A DNA stretch of 41,681 nt from Candidatus Ligilactobacillus faecavium (GTDB lineage: Bacteria; Bacillota; Bacilli; Lactobacillales; Lactobacillaceae), in NCBI GenBank assembly GCA_019120355.1, contig DWVG01000058.1:1-41681 (forward strand). The letters are read 5' to 3'. Numbering within the stretch: the stretch's first letter is position 1; every line of letters starts with the position of its first letter. Of this stretch, positions 33,734 to 41,681 are shown one piece after another. The notes under the pieces are model-generated. The model worked only from the letters and a program-made list of their open reading frames with translations, did not search any database and was not told the origin of the DNA. The translations under genes were made by a program, and so were the position numbers.

Positions 33734-33783
33734 AGGACCGACCTCCCTTTCATTTTTTTCTTTCAGTTTTTACTAACAAATAA

Positions 33784-36700
33784 TTACTTATTATCGTCTT
33801 TCCGTTCGTCAGGATTCCGATCTTCTTCCTGCTTCATTACGTCTTGAGCTTGTTTGTTTTCTTCTTTTTCTTTAAGCTTTGCAACCGCATCAACATTAAT
33901 TACGCTGTCGTCATCGTCATCAATGTCACGCAATTCAATTTCGTTCTTATCTGCATCAAGAACCTTCATATCAAGGCCTAAAGCTTGAAGTTCCTTAACA
34001 AGAACACGGAATGATTCTGGAACACCTGGTTGTGGGATTGGTTCACCCTTAACAATTGCTTCATATGTCTTAACACGACCAACAACGTCGTCTGACTTAT
34101 ATGTTAAGATTTCTTGCAATGTGTAAGCAGCACCGTAAGCTTCCAAGGCCCAAACTTCCATTTCACCGAAACGCTGGCCCCCAAATTGAGCTTTCCCACC
34201 AAGTGGTTGTTGGGTAACTAATGAGTAAGGTCCGATTGAACGTGAGTGAATCTTATCGTCAACCATGTGTGCCAGTTTCATGTAGTACATGACCCCAACG
34301 GCAATCCGGTTGTCGAATGGTTCACCTGTCCGGCCATCATACAGGATACTCTTTCCGTCGCCTGGTAAACCGGCTTCCTTAAAGGCATCCCAAATATCTT
34401 CATCACGCGCACCATCGAAAACAGGCGTTGCAACATGAATTCCTAACTTCCGTGCAGCCATTCCCAAGTGCAAGTCAAGAACCTGTCCGATGTTCATCCG
34501 TGATGGCACACCCATTGGTGACAACATAATGTCAATTGGAGTTCCATCAGGCATGAATGGCATATCTTCTTCTGGAATAACAACTGAAACCGTCCCTTTA
34601 TTACCGTGACGACCAGCCATCTTATCCCCAACTTGTAATTTCCGCTTTTGAGCAATGAATACCCGAACCATTTGGTTAACTCCAGGTGCTAATTCATCGC
34701 CAGCTTCACGGGTGTAAACCTTAACTTCACGAACGATTCCGCCACCGCCGTGAGGAACCCGAAGTGAGGTATCCCGAACTTCACGTGCTTTTTCGCCAAA
34801 GATTGCGTGTAATAACCGTTCTTCGGCTGATAATTCAGTAACTCCCTTTGGCGTTACCTTACCAACCAAGATATCACCGTCATGAACTTCGGCACCAACC
34901 CGAACGATTCCGAATTCATCCAAGTCTTTCAAAGCGTCTTCGCCGACGTTTGGAATTTCACGGGTGATTTCTTCCGGTCCAAGTTTCGTATCCCGCGCTT
35001 CTGATTCATGAGCTTCAATGTGAATTGAAGTATAAACATCTTCCTTAACTAACCGTTCGTTGATGGCAATCGCATCTTCGAAGTTGTAACCGTCCCATGT
35101 CATGAAGGCAATCAATGGGTTTTGACCTAAGGCTAATTCACCTTGTTCCATTGCAGGACCGTCAGCCAATACTTCGTCAGCCTTAACGTGTTCGCCAACA
35201 CGGACGATTGGTGTTTGGTTGTAGTTCTTTCCACTATTTGAACGGTGGAACTTCATCAACTTATAAGTATCAAGCGTTCCGTCTTCACGCCGAACGCGAA
35301 CTTCACAAGCATCAACGTATTCAACAACCCCATCATGTTCACAAATCAAAGCGTCACCTGAGTCGTGAGCAGCCTTGTATTCGATCCCGGTTCCAACTAA
35401 TGGAGCGTGTGGTTGAATCAACGGAACAGCTTGCCGTTGCATGTTAGCCCCCATCAAGGCCCGGTTTGAGTCATCGTTTTCCAAGAATGGAATACATGCT
35501 GTCGCAACCGCAACAACTTGCTTAGGTGAAACATCCATGTAGTCAACCTTATCGATTGAAACTTCAATGTTGTCATCTTTGTGCCGTGCCATAACAACGT
35601 CATCTACAAATGAGCCATCATCATTTAATGGTGAGTTAGCTTGTGCTACAACGTAGTTATCTTCTTCATCGGCAGCCAAGTAATCAATCTTGTCTGTAAC
35701 CTTGTGTGTTTCCCATGAAACGCGCCGATATGGTGTTTCAATAAAACCATACTTATTGACCCGTGCGTATGATGAAAGGTTGTTGATCAACCCGATGTTT
35801 GGTCCTTCAGGAGTTTCAATTGGGCACATCCGGCCATAGTGAGTATAGTGAACATCACGAACTTCATATCCGGCACGGTCACGTGTCAAACCACCAGGTC
35901 CTAAAGCTGATAACCGCCGCTTGTGTTCCAAACTACCTAATGGGTTTGTTTGGTCCATGAATTGTGAAAGTTGTGAACTACCAAAGAATTCCTTGATTGA
36001 AGCAACAACTGGCCGAATGTTGATCAATTGTTGTGGCGTAACGGTTGATGTATCTTGGATCGACATCCGTTCACGAACAACCCGTTCCATCCGTGCAAGT
36101 CCAATCCGGAATTGATTTTGAAGCAATTCACCAACTGAACGAATCCGCCGGTTACCCAAGTGATCAATATCGTCAGTTGAACCGAAACCTTCTTGTAAGT
36201 TAAAGAAGTAGTTCATTGAAGCGATAATATCTGCTGGGGTAATGTGCTTGTACTTCAAGTCAATGTTGCCATTGCCAATCATGTTAATAACCTTTTCAGG
36301 GTCATTAGCTGAGTAAACTTTAATTACTTGAAGGGTCATTGGATCTTGAACGACCCCTTCTTCTGAAGGTTGGTATGTAACCGTCTTAAAGTCTTCCCGG
36401 TCTAAGTATGGAGCAAGTTTGTCCATAACCTTCTTATCAATTACGTCGCCTTTATTAACAATGATTTCACCTGTATCAGGATCAGCCAATGTTTCAGCAA
36501 CCGTTGTATTCAACAAACGCGTCTTCAAGCTCAACTTCTTGTTGATCTTGTAACGGCCAACTGGTGCCAAATCATAACGTTTTGGATCAAAGAAACGAGC
36601 TGTCAACAAGCTTCTTGAAGAATCAGCCGTCTTTGGTTCGCCTGGACGCAACCGTTCGTAAATATCCTTTAATGATTCTTCGACCCGTGAGTCTTCGGTG

Positions 36701-37383
36701 TTCTTGTGAACATCCTTTTCAAGGGTCAGCATTAATGAATCAGTTTCACCCATCATTTCGATGATTTCTGAATCTGATCCGTATCCCAAAGCCCGAATTA
36801 ATTCAGTCATTGGAATCTTCCGGGTCCGGTCAATCCGGACATATGCAACATTCTTTGAGTCAGTTTCATATTCTAACCAAGCACCCCGGTTAGGAATAAC
36901 CGTTGTTCCATAAATGTTGCGGCCGTTCTTATCTAATTCTGAAGAGTAATATACCCCTGGTGAACGGACAAGTTGTGAAACAATAACCCGTTCTGCCCCA
37001 TTAATAATGAAAGTTCCTTGTTTTGTCATTAATGGGAAGTCGCCAAAGAAGACGTCCTGGGATTTAATTTCACCAGTTTCATGGTTTGTTAACCGTAAAG
37101 TAACGTGTAATGGTGCAGAATAGTTTGCATCATGTTCACGCGCTTCATCAACGGTATACTTTGGTTCTAATAATTGGTAATCGACAAATTCCAAAGATAA
37201 TGTACCGGCAAAGTCATCGATTGGCATAATATCTTCAAACATTTCCCGAAGACCTTCATCTAAGAACCAGTTGTAGGAATCTGTTTGAATCTCGATCAAG
37301 TTTGGTAAATCAAGCACTTCTTTGATTCGAGAATAACTTCTGCGTACACGATGCTTACCGTATTTTACTAAGTGTCCTGCCAA
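33784..37383 (-). CDS. rpoB: RNA polymerase beta subunit; probable TTG start at 37383
   Basis: [20 protein letters not shown]; the GTG at 37392 abuts the GGAGAG SD, TTG has normal spacing. Confidence 0.95.
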   Translation of the reverse strand: MAGHLVKYGKHRVRRSYSRIKEVLDLPNLIEIQTDSYNWFLDEGLREMFEDIMPIDDFAGTLSLEFVDYQLLEPKYTVDEAREHDANYSAPLHVTLRLTNHETGEIKSQDVFFGDFPLMTKQGTFIINGAERVIVSQLVRSPGVYYSSELDKNGRNIYGTTVIPNRGAWLEYETDSKNVAYVRIDRTRKIPMTELIRALGYGSDSEIIEMMGETDSLMLTLEKDVHKNTEDSRVEESLKDIYERLRPGEPKTADSSRSLLTARFFDPKRYDLAPVGRYKINKKLSLKTRLLNTTVAETLADPDTGEIIVNKGDVIDKKVMDKLAPYLDREDFKTVTYQPSEEGVVQDPMTLQVIKVYSANDPEKVINMIGNGNIDLKYKHITPADIIASMNYFFNLQEGFGSTDDIDHLGNRRIRSVGELLQNQFRIGLARMERVVRERMSIQDTSTVTPQQLINIRPVVASIKEFFGSSQLSQFMDQTNPLGSLEHKRRLSALGPGGLTRDRAGYEVRDVHYTHYGRMCPIETPEGPNIGLINNLSSYARVNKYGFIETPYRRVSWETHKVTDKIDYLAADEEDNYVVAQANSPLNDDGSFVDDVVMARHKDDNIEVSIDKVDYMDVSPKQVVAVATACIPFLENDDSNRALMGANMQRQAVPLIQPHAPLVGTGIEYKAAHDSGDALICEHDGVVEYVDACEVRVRREDGTLDTYKLMKFHRSNSGKNYNQTPIVRVGEHVKADEVLADGPAMEQGELALGQNPLIAFMTWDGYNFEDAIAINERLVKEDVYTSIHIEAHESEARDTKLGPEEITREIPNVGEDALKDLDEFGIVRVGAEVHDGDILVGKVTPKGVTELSAEERLLHAIFGEKAREVRDTSLRVPHGGGGIVREVKVYTREAGDELAPGVNQMVRVFIAQKRKLQVGDKMAGRHGNKGTVSVVIPEEDMPFMPDGTPIDIMLSPMGVPSRMNIGQVLDLHLGMAARKLGIHVATPVFDGARDEDIWDAFKEAGLPGDGKSILYDGRTGEPFDNRIAVGVMYYMKLAHMVDDKIHSRSIGPYSLVTQQPLGGKAQFGGQRFGEMEVWALEAYGAAYTLQEILTYKSDDVVGRVKTYEAIVKGEPIPQPGVPESFRVLVKELQALGLDMKVLDADKNEIELRDIDDDDDSVINVDAVAKLKEKEENKQAQDVMKQEEDRNPDERKDDNK

Positions 37384-37401
37384 GTTGTTCACCTCTCCAA
37401 A

Positions 37402-37581
37402 AATTTTGTAAATCGTTAATATTACAATTTGTTTACAAATTCAAAAATAATGCTCTTTTTCTGTTTTTTTGGCAAAAAAAAACCAAAAACAGATTCGTTG
37501 AAAACTTCAAACTACACTATTTTTGTTTCACCTACCAGTATGGACAATATATCACACTGGACCTTCGATCTACAATTATAC
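37402..37581 (-). ncRNA. Structured rpoB 5'-UTR, probable Lacto-rpoB motif
   Basis: ~180-nt leader between promoter and RBS with stems CCAGT/ACTGG, CTGTTTTTGG/CCAAAAAAACAG and TTTGTAAA/TTTACAAA. Confidence 0.5.
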
Positions 37582-37587
37582 TTTAAT

Positions 37588-37616
37588 AGTATACTAACAT
37601 TTCACCTGCCCGTCAA
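37588..37616 (-). promoter_or_regulatory. rpoBC promoter TTGACG-17-TATACT
   Basis: -35 37611-37616, -10 37588-37593. Confidence 0.8.
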
Positions 37617-37689
37617 CCTTTACCCCTTTAAAAATCAGCCATTTGCGTTATATAATAAACAGTATTATTTAAGTTTGGGAGAGAACAAC

Positions 37690-38361
37690 ATGGAAAAAAA
37701 GACAATCGATCAAGCGAAAGTCCACTCATACATCGATCATCTTCAAAATCAAACTCACGAAAAGATGATGGAACATCTTAAAGCCTTTAATGATGGGGTA
37801 TTTGCAATCATCATTACAATTCTTGCGTTAGAAATTCCAGCCCCGCATTCGCAGGCTGCATATCCCGCATTTACCAAATCGATTTCGATCTTTTTGATCA
37901 GCTTTTTTGTTATTGGAAATTTCTGGTACCACTTGACCTTACTGTTAAGTAACATTAAGCAGGCTCCCAAACGAGTGATTATCGTTGACCTGATGTATCT
38001 GGCAGACTTAACCTTGCTGCCTGTTCTTACTTCATGGATCATCGAAAAGCCAAGCGCTTTGGCTGTTGCAAATTACGGAATTGTTTACTTAATTGCCCAA
38101 CTCGTTCGAACTTGGTTGCGCCATATCGTTTTTTCAATTCATATTTCCTCTGCTTTACCCGCCGAACGGGCAGCAATTATTGAAGACCATACCGACCGGC
38201 AAATGCGATTGCGAACGATTTTGCTATTCATCTTAAACGGAAGCTTGATTGCTTTAGCACTCTTAAATCCAAAATTAACGATTTATGCTTATTTAGCACT
38301 CCCCATTTTGGATTTCTTTCTTCCAAGTCATAAAAAATTGATCAAAAAAATAAAGCGGTAA
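37690..38361 (+). CDS. TMEM175/DUF1211-family integral membrane protein
   Basis: HLKAFNDGVFAIIITILALEIP in TM1, about six TMs; RBS GGGAGAG; TATAAT at 37651. Confidence 0.8.
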   Translation: MEKKTIDQAKVHSYIDHLQNQTHEKMMEHLKAFNDGVFAIIITILALEIPAPHSQAAYPAFTKSISIFLISFFVIGNFWYHLTLLLSNIKQAPKRVIIVDLMYLADLTLLPVLTSWIIEKPSALAVANYGIVYLIAQLVRTWLRHIVFSIHISSALPAERAAIIEDHTDRQMRLRTILLFILNGSLIALALLNPKLTIYAYLALPILDFFLPSHKKLIKKIKR

Positions 38362-38382
38362 AATTACCGCTTTATTTTTTTA
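38343..38382. terminator. Bidirectional terminator between TMEM175-like gene and clpC
   Basis: TAAAGCGGTA-AAAT-TACCGCTTTA flanked by A and T runs. Confidence 0.9.
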
Positions 38383-40810
38383 CCTTTAATGTAATCTTTC
38401 CCTTTTGCGATCCAATCATTACTTGTGAAGCCGAGTCCAGTTCGCCTAAAAGCAATGCTTCACTTAATCGATCTTCAACTTCAGTTTGAAGTGCTCGCCG
38501 CAATGGTCGTGCCCCATATTCAGGGTTGTAGCCTTTCTTCGCAATCGTATCGATCGCAGCGGGAGTAATCTTTAAGTTAACTCCTTGAGCTGCAACTCGC
38601 TTAATTACTTTTTGCGCCATCAATTTTACAATTTGATGCAACTCATCTTTCGAAAGTGAATGGAAGACTAAAATATCATCGATCCGGTTTAAAAATTCTG
38701 GGCGGAACGTCCGCTTTAACCGTTGATGAATCTTTTGCGACATTGCCCGGTATTCGTTTTCGGGAGTAGCTGCTCCGAACCCAACTTCTTTTTCATCACG
38801 CAGATCCGTTGCTCCTAAGTTCGACGTCATAATGATGATCGTATTGCGGAAATCGATTTTCCGGCCTTTTGAATCCGTCAAAAAGCCATCATCTAAGACC
38901 TGCAAAAGCAAATTAAAGATGTCCGGATGAGCTTTTTCAACTTCATCAAGCAAAACAACTGAATAAGGATTTTCCCGTACCTTATCGGTCAACTGACCGC
39001 CTTCATCATGACCAACATATCCCGGAGGAGCACCAACTAACCGACTCGATGCAAATTTTTCCATGTATTCGCTCATGTCGATTCGAATCATTGAATCTTC
39101 TGAACCAAAGACTGAAGCTGCGAGGGCCTTTGCTAATTCGGTCTTTCCAACCCCCGTTGGTCCCAAAAACATAAATGATCCAATTGGACGATGCGGATCC
39201 GCTAATCCACTGCGTGACCGGCGAATTGCCTTTGCAATTGAACTGATTGCTTCATTTTGACCGATTACCCGTTGATGCAATGTCTTTTCGAGATTTAACA
39301 AGCGTTCACTTTCGGTCTTTGAAATTTGTGTAACCGGAACGTTTGTCCATTCAGAAATGATCGTTGCAACATCTTCAGGGATAACCTTAACCTTTTGCCG
39401 ATCTTCATCGTTTACTTGTTCTTCATATTGCTTAAGTTGCTTTTGGTTGTGTTCATATTCCTTTTGGGCTGACACTAAATCATCCATATGACGGGTCGCT
39501 AAGTCAAAATCAATTTTTTGTTTTAACTTCTTTTGCTGAAGCCGCAACTGGCCAATTTGACTTTCATTATTTTGATTATCTCGCAGATGAGCCCGAACAG
39601 CAGCCTCGTCAAGAACATCAATTGCTTTATCGGGTAAGAACCGATCTGGAATATAACGTTTGCTTAAGTTGATTGCTGCCTGAATAACTTCGTCTGAAAT
39701 CAACACATGATGGAACTCTTCGTATTCGGCCCGTAAATTTGAAATAATTTCAAAGGCTTCATCCTTTGAAGGTTCTTCAACTTTAACCGTTGCAAACCGC
39801 CGTTCCAATGCAGCATCCTTTTCAATATATTTGTGGTATTCGTCAAGGGTCGTTGCCCCCAATAATTGGATTTCGCCCCGTGCAAGCGCTGGTTTCATAA
39901 TGTTCGAAGCGTCAATAGCTCCTTCAGCGCCTCCTGCTCCAACCATTGTATGCATCTCATCGACAAATAAAATAATGTCGCCAGCATCTTTGATTTCATG
40001 AAGAATCTTCTTTACGCGATCTTCAAATTCACCCCGGTATTTGGTTCCTGCAACTAAGGTTCCCATATCAAGGGAAACGATCCGCTTATCAGCTAATTCA
40101 GTTGGAACTTCACCATCGGCAATTCGTTGGGCAAGCCCTTCTGCAATCGCAGTTTTCCCAACACCTGGTTCTCCTAGTAAGACCGGATTGTTTTTCGACC
40201 GCCGCATTAAAATTTCAATTACGCGATTAATTTCTTTTTCCCGTCCTGAAATCGGATCGATCTCACCGTTCCGGGCCATTTTAGTAAGGTCTCGTCCAAG
40301 CTCTTCGATCAATGATTTTTGCTTTCGCGGATTTTCTGCTTCTTTACGGATTCGACTCAATTCTGACGGAGCAAATCCTAACTGGAGCAACGTTGTTCGT
40401 TTTACATTTGCAACGTCAATATCCAAGTTTTTCAAAATCCGAACGGCAAGGGAATCCGGCGCTGCCAGAAGTGCTAATAATAAATGTTCGGTCCCAATTT
40501 CATCAGATTTTAACAATCCTGCAATTCTTTTTGCCAGTTTAAAAGTTGCCTTTAATCCTGGAGTATAACCGCCTTTAGTTTCAATGTTCCCACCATTCTC
40601 GTGATCACCAATGCGTTCCATCTCATTTAAGATCTCATTGGGCAATAAACCTTCTGAAGACAGAACAACGGCTGCAATACTTGGAGTTGAATTGGCTAAT
40701 CCCCAAAGAAGATCAGCTGTTCCTAATTGCCGTTTTTGATCACCAATGTTTAATGAGCTGATGTATTTCAATGCTCGTTGTGATGCTGCGGTAAAGTCGT
40801 AGTTTTCCAT
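38372..40810 (-). CDS. clpC: ATP-dependent Clp protease ATP-binding subunit ClpC
   Basis: 812 aa, Clp-N plus two AAA domains ([30 protein letters not shown]). Confidence 0.97.
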   Translation of the reverse strand: MENYDFTAASQRALKYISSLNIGDQKRQLGTADLLWGLANSTPSIAAVVLSSEGLLPNEILNEMERIGDHENGGNIETKGGYTPGLKATFKLAKRIAGLLKSDEIGTEHLLLALLAAPDSLAVRILKNLDIDVANVKRTTLLQLGFAPSELSRIRKEAENPRKQKSLIEELGRDLTKMARNGEIDPISGREKEINRVIEILMRRSKNNPVLLGEPGVGKTAIAEGLAQRIADGEVPTELADKRIVSLDMGTLVAGTKYRGEFEDRVKKILHEIKDAGDIILFVDEMHTMVGAGGAEGAIDASNIMKPALARGEIQLLGATTLDEYHKYIEKDAALERRFATVKVEEPSKDEAFEIISNLRAEYEEFHHVLISDEVIQAAINLSKRYIPDRFLPDKAIDVLDEAAVRAHLRDNQNNESQIGQLRLQQKKLKQKIDFDLATRHMDDLVSAQKEYEHNQKQLKQYEEQVNDEDRQKVKVIPEDVATIISEWTNVPVTQISKTESERLLNLEKTLHQRVIGQNEAISSIAKAIRRSRSGLADPHRPIGSFMFLGPTGVGKTELAKALAASVFGSEDSMIRIDMSEYMEKFASSRLVGAPPGYVGHDEGGQLTDKVRENPYSVVLLDEVEKAHPDIFNLLLQVLDDGFLTDSKGRKIDFRNTIIIMTSNLGATDLRDEKEVGFGAATPENEYRAMSQKIHQRLKRTFRPEFLNRIDDILVFHSLSKDELHQIVKLMAQKVIKRVAAQGVNLKITPAAIDTIAKKGYNPEYGARPLRRALQTEVEDRLSEALLLGELDSASQVMIGSQKGKITLKVKK

Positions 40811-40825
40811 TTATATCAGCTCCTC

Positions 40826-41293
40826 CTATTCTTTACACCTTAATCGATTTAATATACTGATCAAGACCCGTGCCCGAACCTGATCTTCAATTTTTTTATC
40901 TGCAAACGAAAGCGTATTACTGTCGATTGCAGCCAAAATTAAATTTGCTTCTTTTTTAGTCAAGACTTTATCTTCATATAAACTTTGAATGATTTGAAGG
41001 CCTTTACGGGCATTAATGTCCTCGCCAATGTAATCGATCAAGTCATCAATTACATTTACATTATTGATCAAATTAACTTTAGCGATTCGGATATACCCAC
41101 CCCCACCTCGTTTGCTTTCAACAAGGTATCCATTTTGGATATTAAATCGGGTTTTAATCACATAATTAATCTGTGAGGGAACAACATCAAATTGTTCTGC
41201 AATTTCAGACCGCTTAATCTCAATTTGCTTTGAATCTGCAAGGATTTCTTTTAAGTAGCTTTCAATAATATCTGAAATATTTCGATTTTGCAT
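40826..41293 (-). CDS. ctsR: Transcriptional repressor CtsR
   Basis: NISDIIESYLKEIL...SKRGGGGYIRI. Confidence 0.97.
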   Translation of the reverse strand: MQNRNISDIIESYLKEILADSKQIEIKRSEIAEQFDVVPSQINYVIKTRFNIQNGYLVESKRGGGGYIRIAKVNLINNVNVIDDLIDYIGEDINARKGLQIIQSLYEDKVLTKKEANLILAAIDSNTLSFADKKIEDQVRARVLISILNRLRCKE

Positions 41294-41309
41294 TGAATCG
41301 CCTCCATTA

Positions 41310-41326
41310 TTTGACTAACATTGACT
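41310..41326 (-). promoter_or_regulatory. CtsR operator AGTCAATGTTAGTCAAA, just downstream of -10 TATAAT (41330-41335)
   Basis: Tandem heptad repeat matching the CtsR consensus. Confidence 0.85.
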
Positions 41327-41376
41327 TTTATTATACTTGATGACAATGACAAATTGCAAAAAATACTTAATATAAC

Positions 41377-41407
41377 AAAAAAAGGATGAACCTTAAAAGT
41401 CCACCCT
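41377..41407 (-). terminator. Terminator after tRNA-Pro(CGG)
   Basis: AGGGTGGA/TTCATCCT stem (GU included) with U-run. Confidence 0.7.
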
Positions 41408-41417
41408 CTTCACATTA

Positions 41418-41491
41418 TCGGGAAAACAGGATTTGAACCTGCGACCCCTACGTCCCGAACGTAGTGCTCTACCAAACTGAGCTACTTCCCG
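41418..41491 (-). tRNA. tRNA-Pro, anticodon CGG
   Basis: Full cloverleaf; anticodon loop TTCGGGA; no encoded CCA. Confidence 0.93.
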
Positions 41492-41516
41492 ATATTGTTA
41501 TCTTTAATTTGATAGT

Positions 41517-41546
41517 AAAAAAGTCATCACCGATCAGCGATGACTT
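41517..41546 (-). terminator. Hairpin terminator between the two tRNA-Pro genes
   Basis: AAGTCATC/GATGACTT with U6 on the minus strand. Confidence 0.75.
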
Positions 41547-41552
41547 CTACTA

Positions 41553-41626
41553 TCGGGAAAACAGGATTCGAACCTGCGACCCCTTGGTCCCAAACCAAGT
41601 GCTCTACCAAACTGAGCTATTTCCCG
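41553..41626 (-). tRNA. tRNA-Pro, anticodon TGG
   Basis: Full cloverleaf; anticodon loop TTTGGGA; no encoded CCA. Confidence 0.94.
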
Positions 41627-41630
41627 ATAA

Positions 41631-41681
41631 TGCACCCAGTAGGAGTCGAACCTACAACCTTCTGATTCGTAGTCAGACACT
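41631..41681 (-). tRNA. tRNA-Arg, anticodon ACG (partial, cut by window edge)
   Basis: 3' portion: anticodon loop CTACGAA, T-arm GTAGGTTCGACTCCTAC. Confidence 0.8.

Noticed and set aside
37429-37689. N-terminal extension of the TMEM175-like ORF
   Set aside because: It covers the rpoB leader and both promoters; RBS and family homology place the start at 37690
38372-41293. Missing mcsA/mcsB between ctsR and clpC as an anomaly
   Set aside because: As far as I know, ctsR-clpC without mcsAB is usual for Lactobacillaceae

Overview
This 41.7 kb chromosomal window comes from a low-GC Lactobacillaceae-type Firmicute. Most of it is the essential transcription and translation superlocus, read on the minus strand: tRNA-Arg/Pro/Pro, ctsR-clpC, rpoB-rpoC, rpsL-rpsG-fusA, the S10-spc-alpha ribosomal operon (rpsJ to rplQ, with secY, adk and infA), ecfA1-ecfA2-ecfT-truA, and rplM-rpsI. 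Downstream are a TelA/XpaC-like membrane module with two extra Ig-like (DUF4352-like) genes, one of which looks frameshifted, then nagB and a YibE/YibF-like pair. Plus-strand exceptions are a TMEM175-like channel gene, a prepilin-peptidase (comC-like) gene and one small hypothetical gene. I see no CRISPR array, transposon or prophage. The most interesting parts are (i) the structured 5'/3' UTR RNAs: an L13 leader, an L17 downstream element, a probable Lacto-rpoB leader, and possibly undescribed leaders of rpsJ and rpsL; (ii) terminators and promoters placed inside the ribosomal superoperon; (iii) the TelA-PH/Ig-Ig-XpaC module; (iv) paralogous tRNA-Pro genes separated by a terminator. All calls were read by eye, with no database search or folding run.
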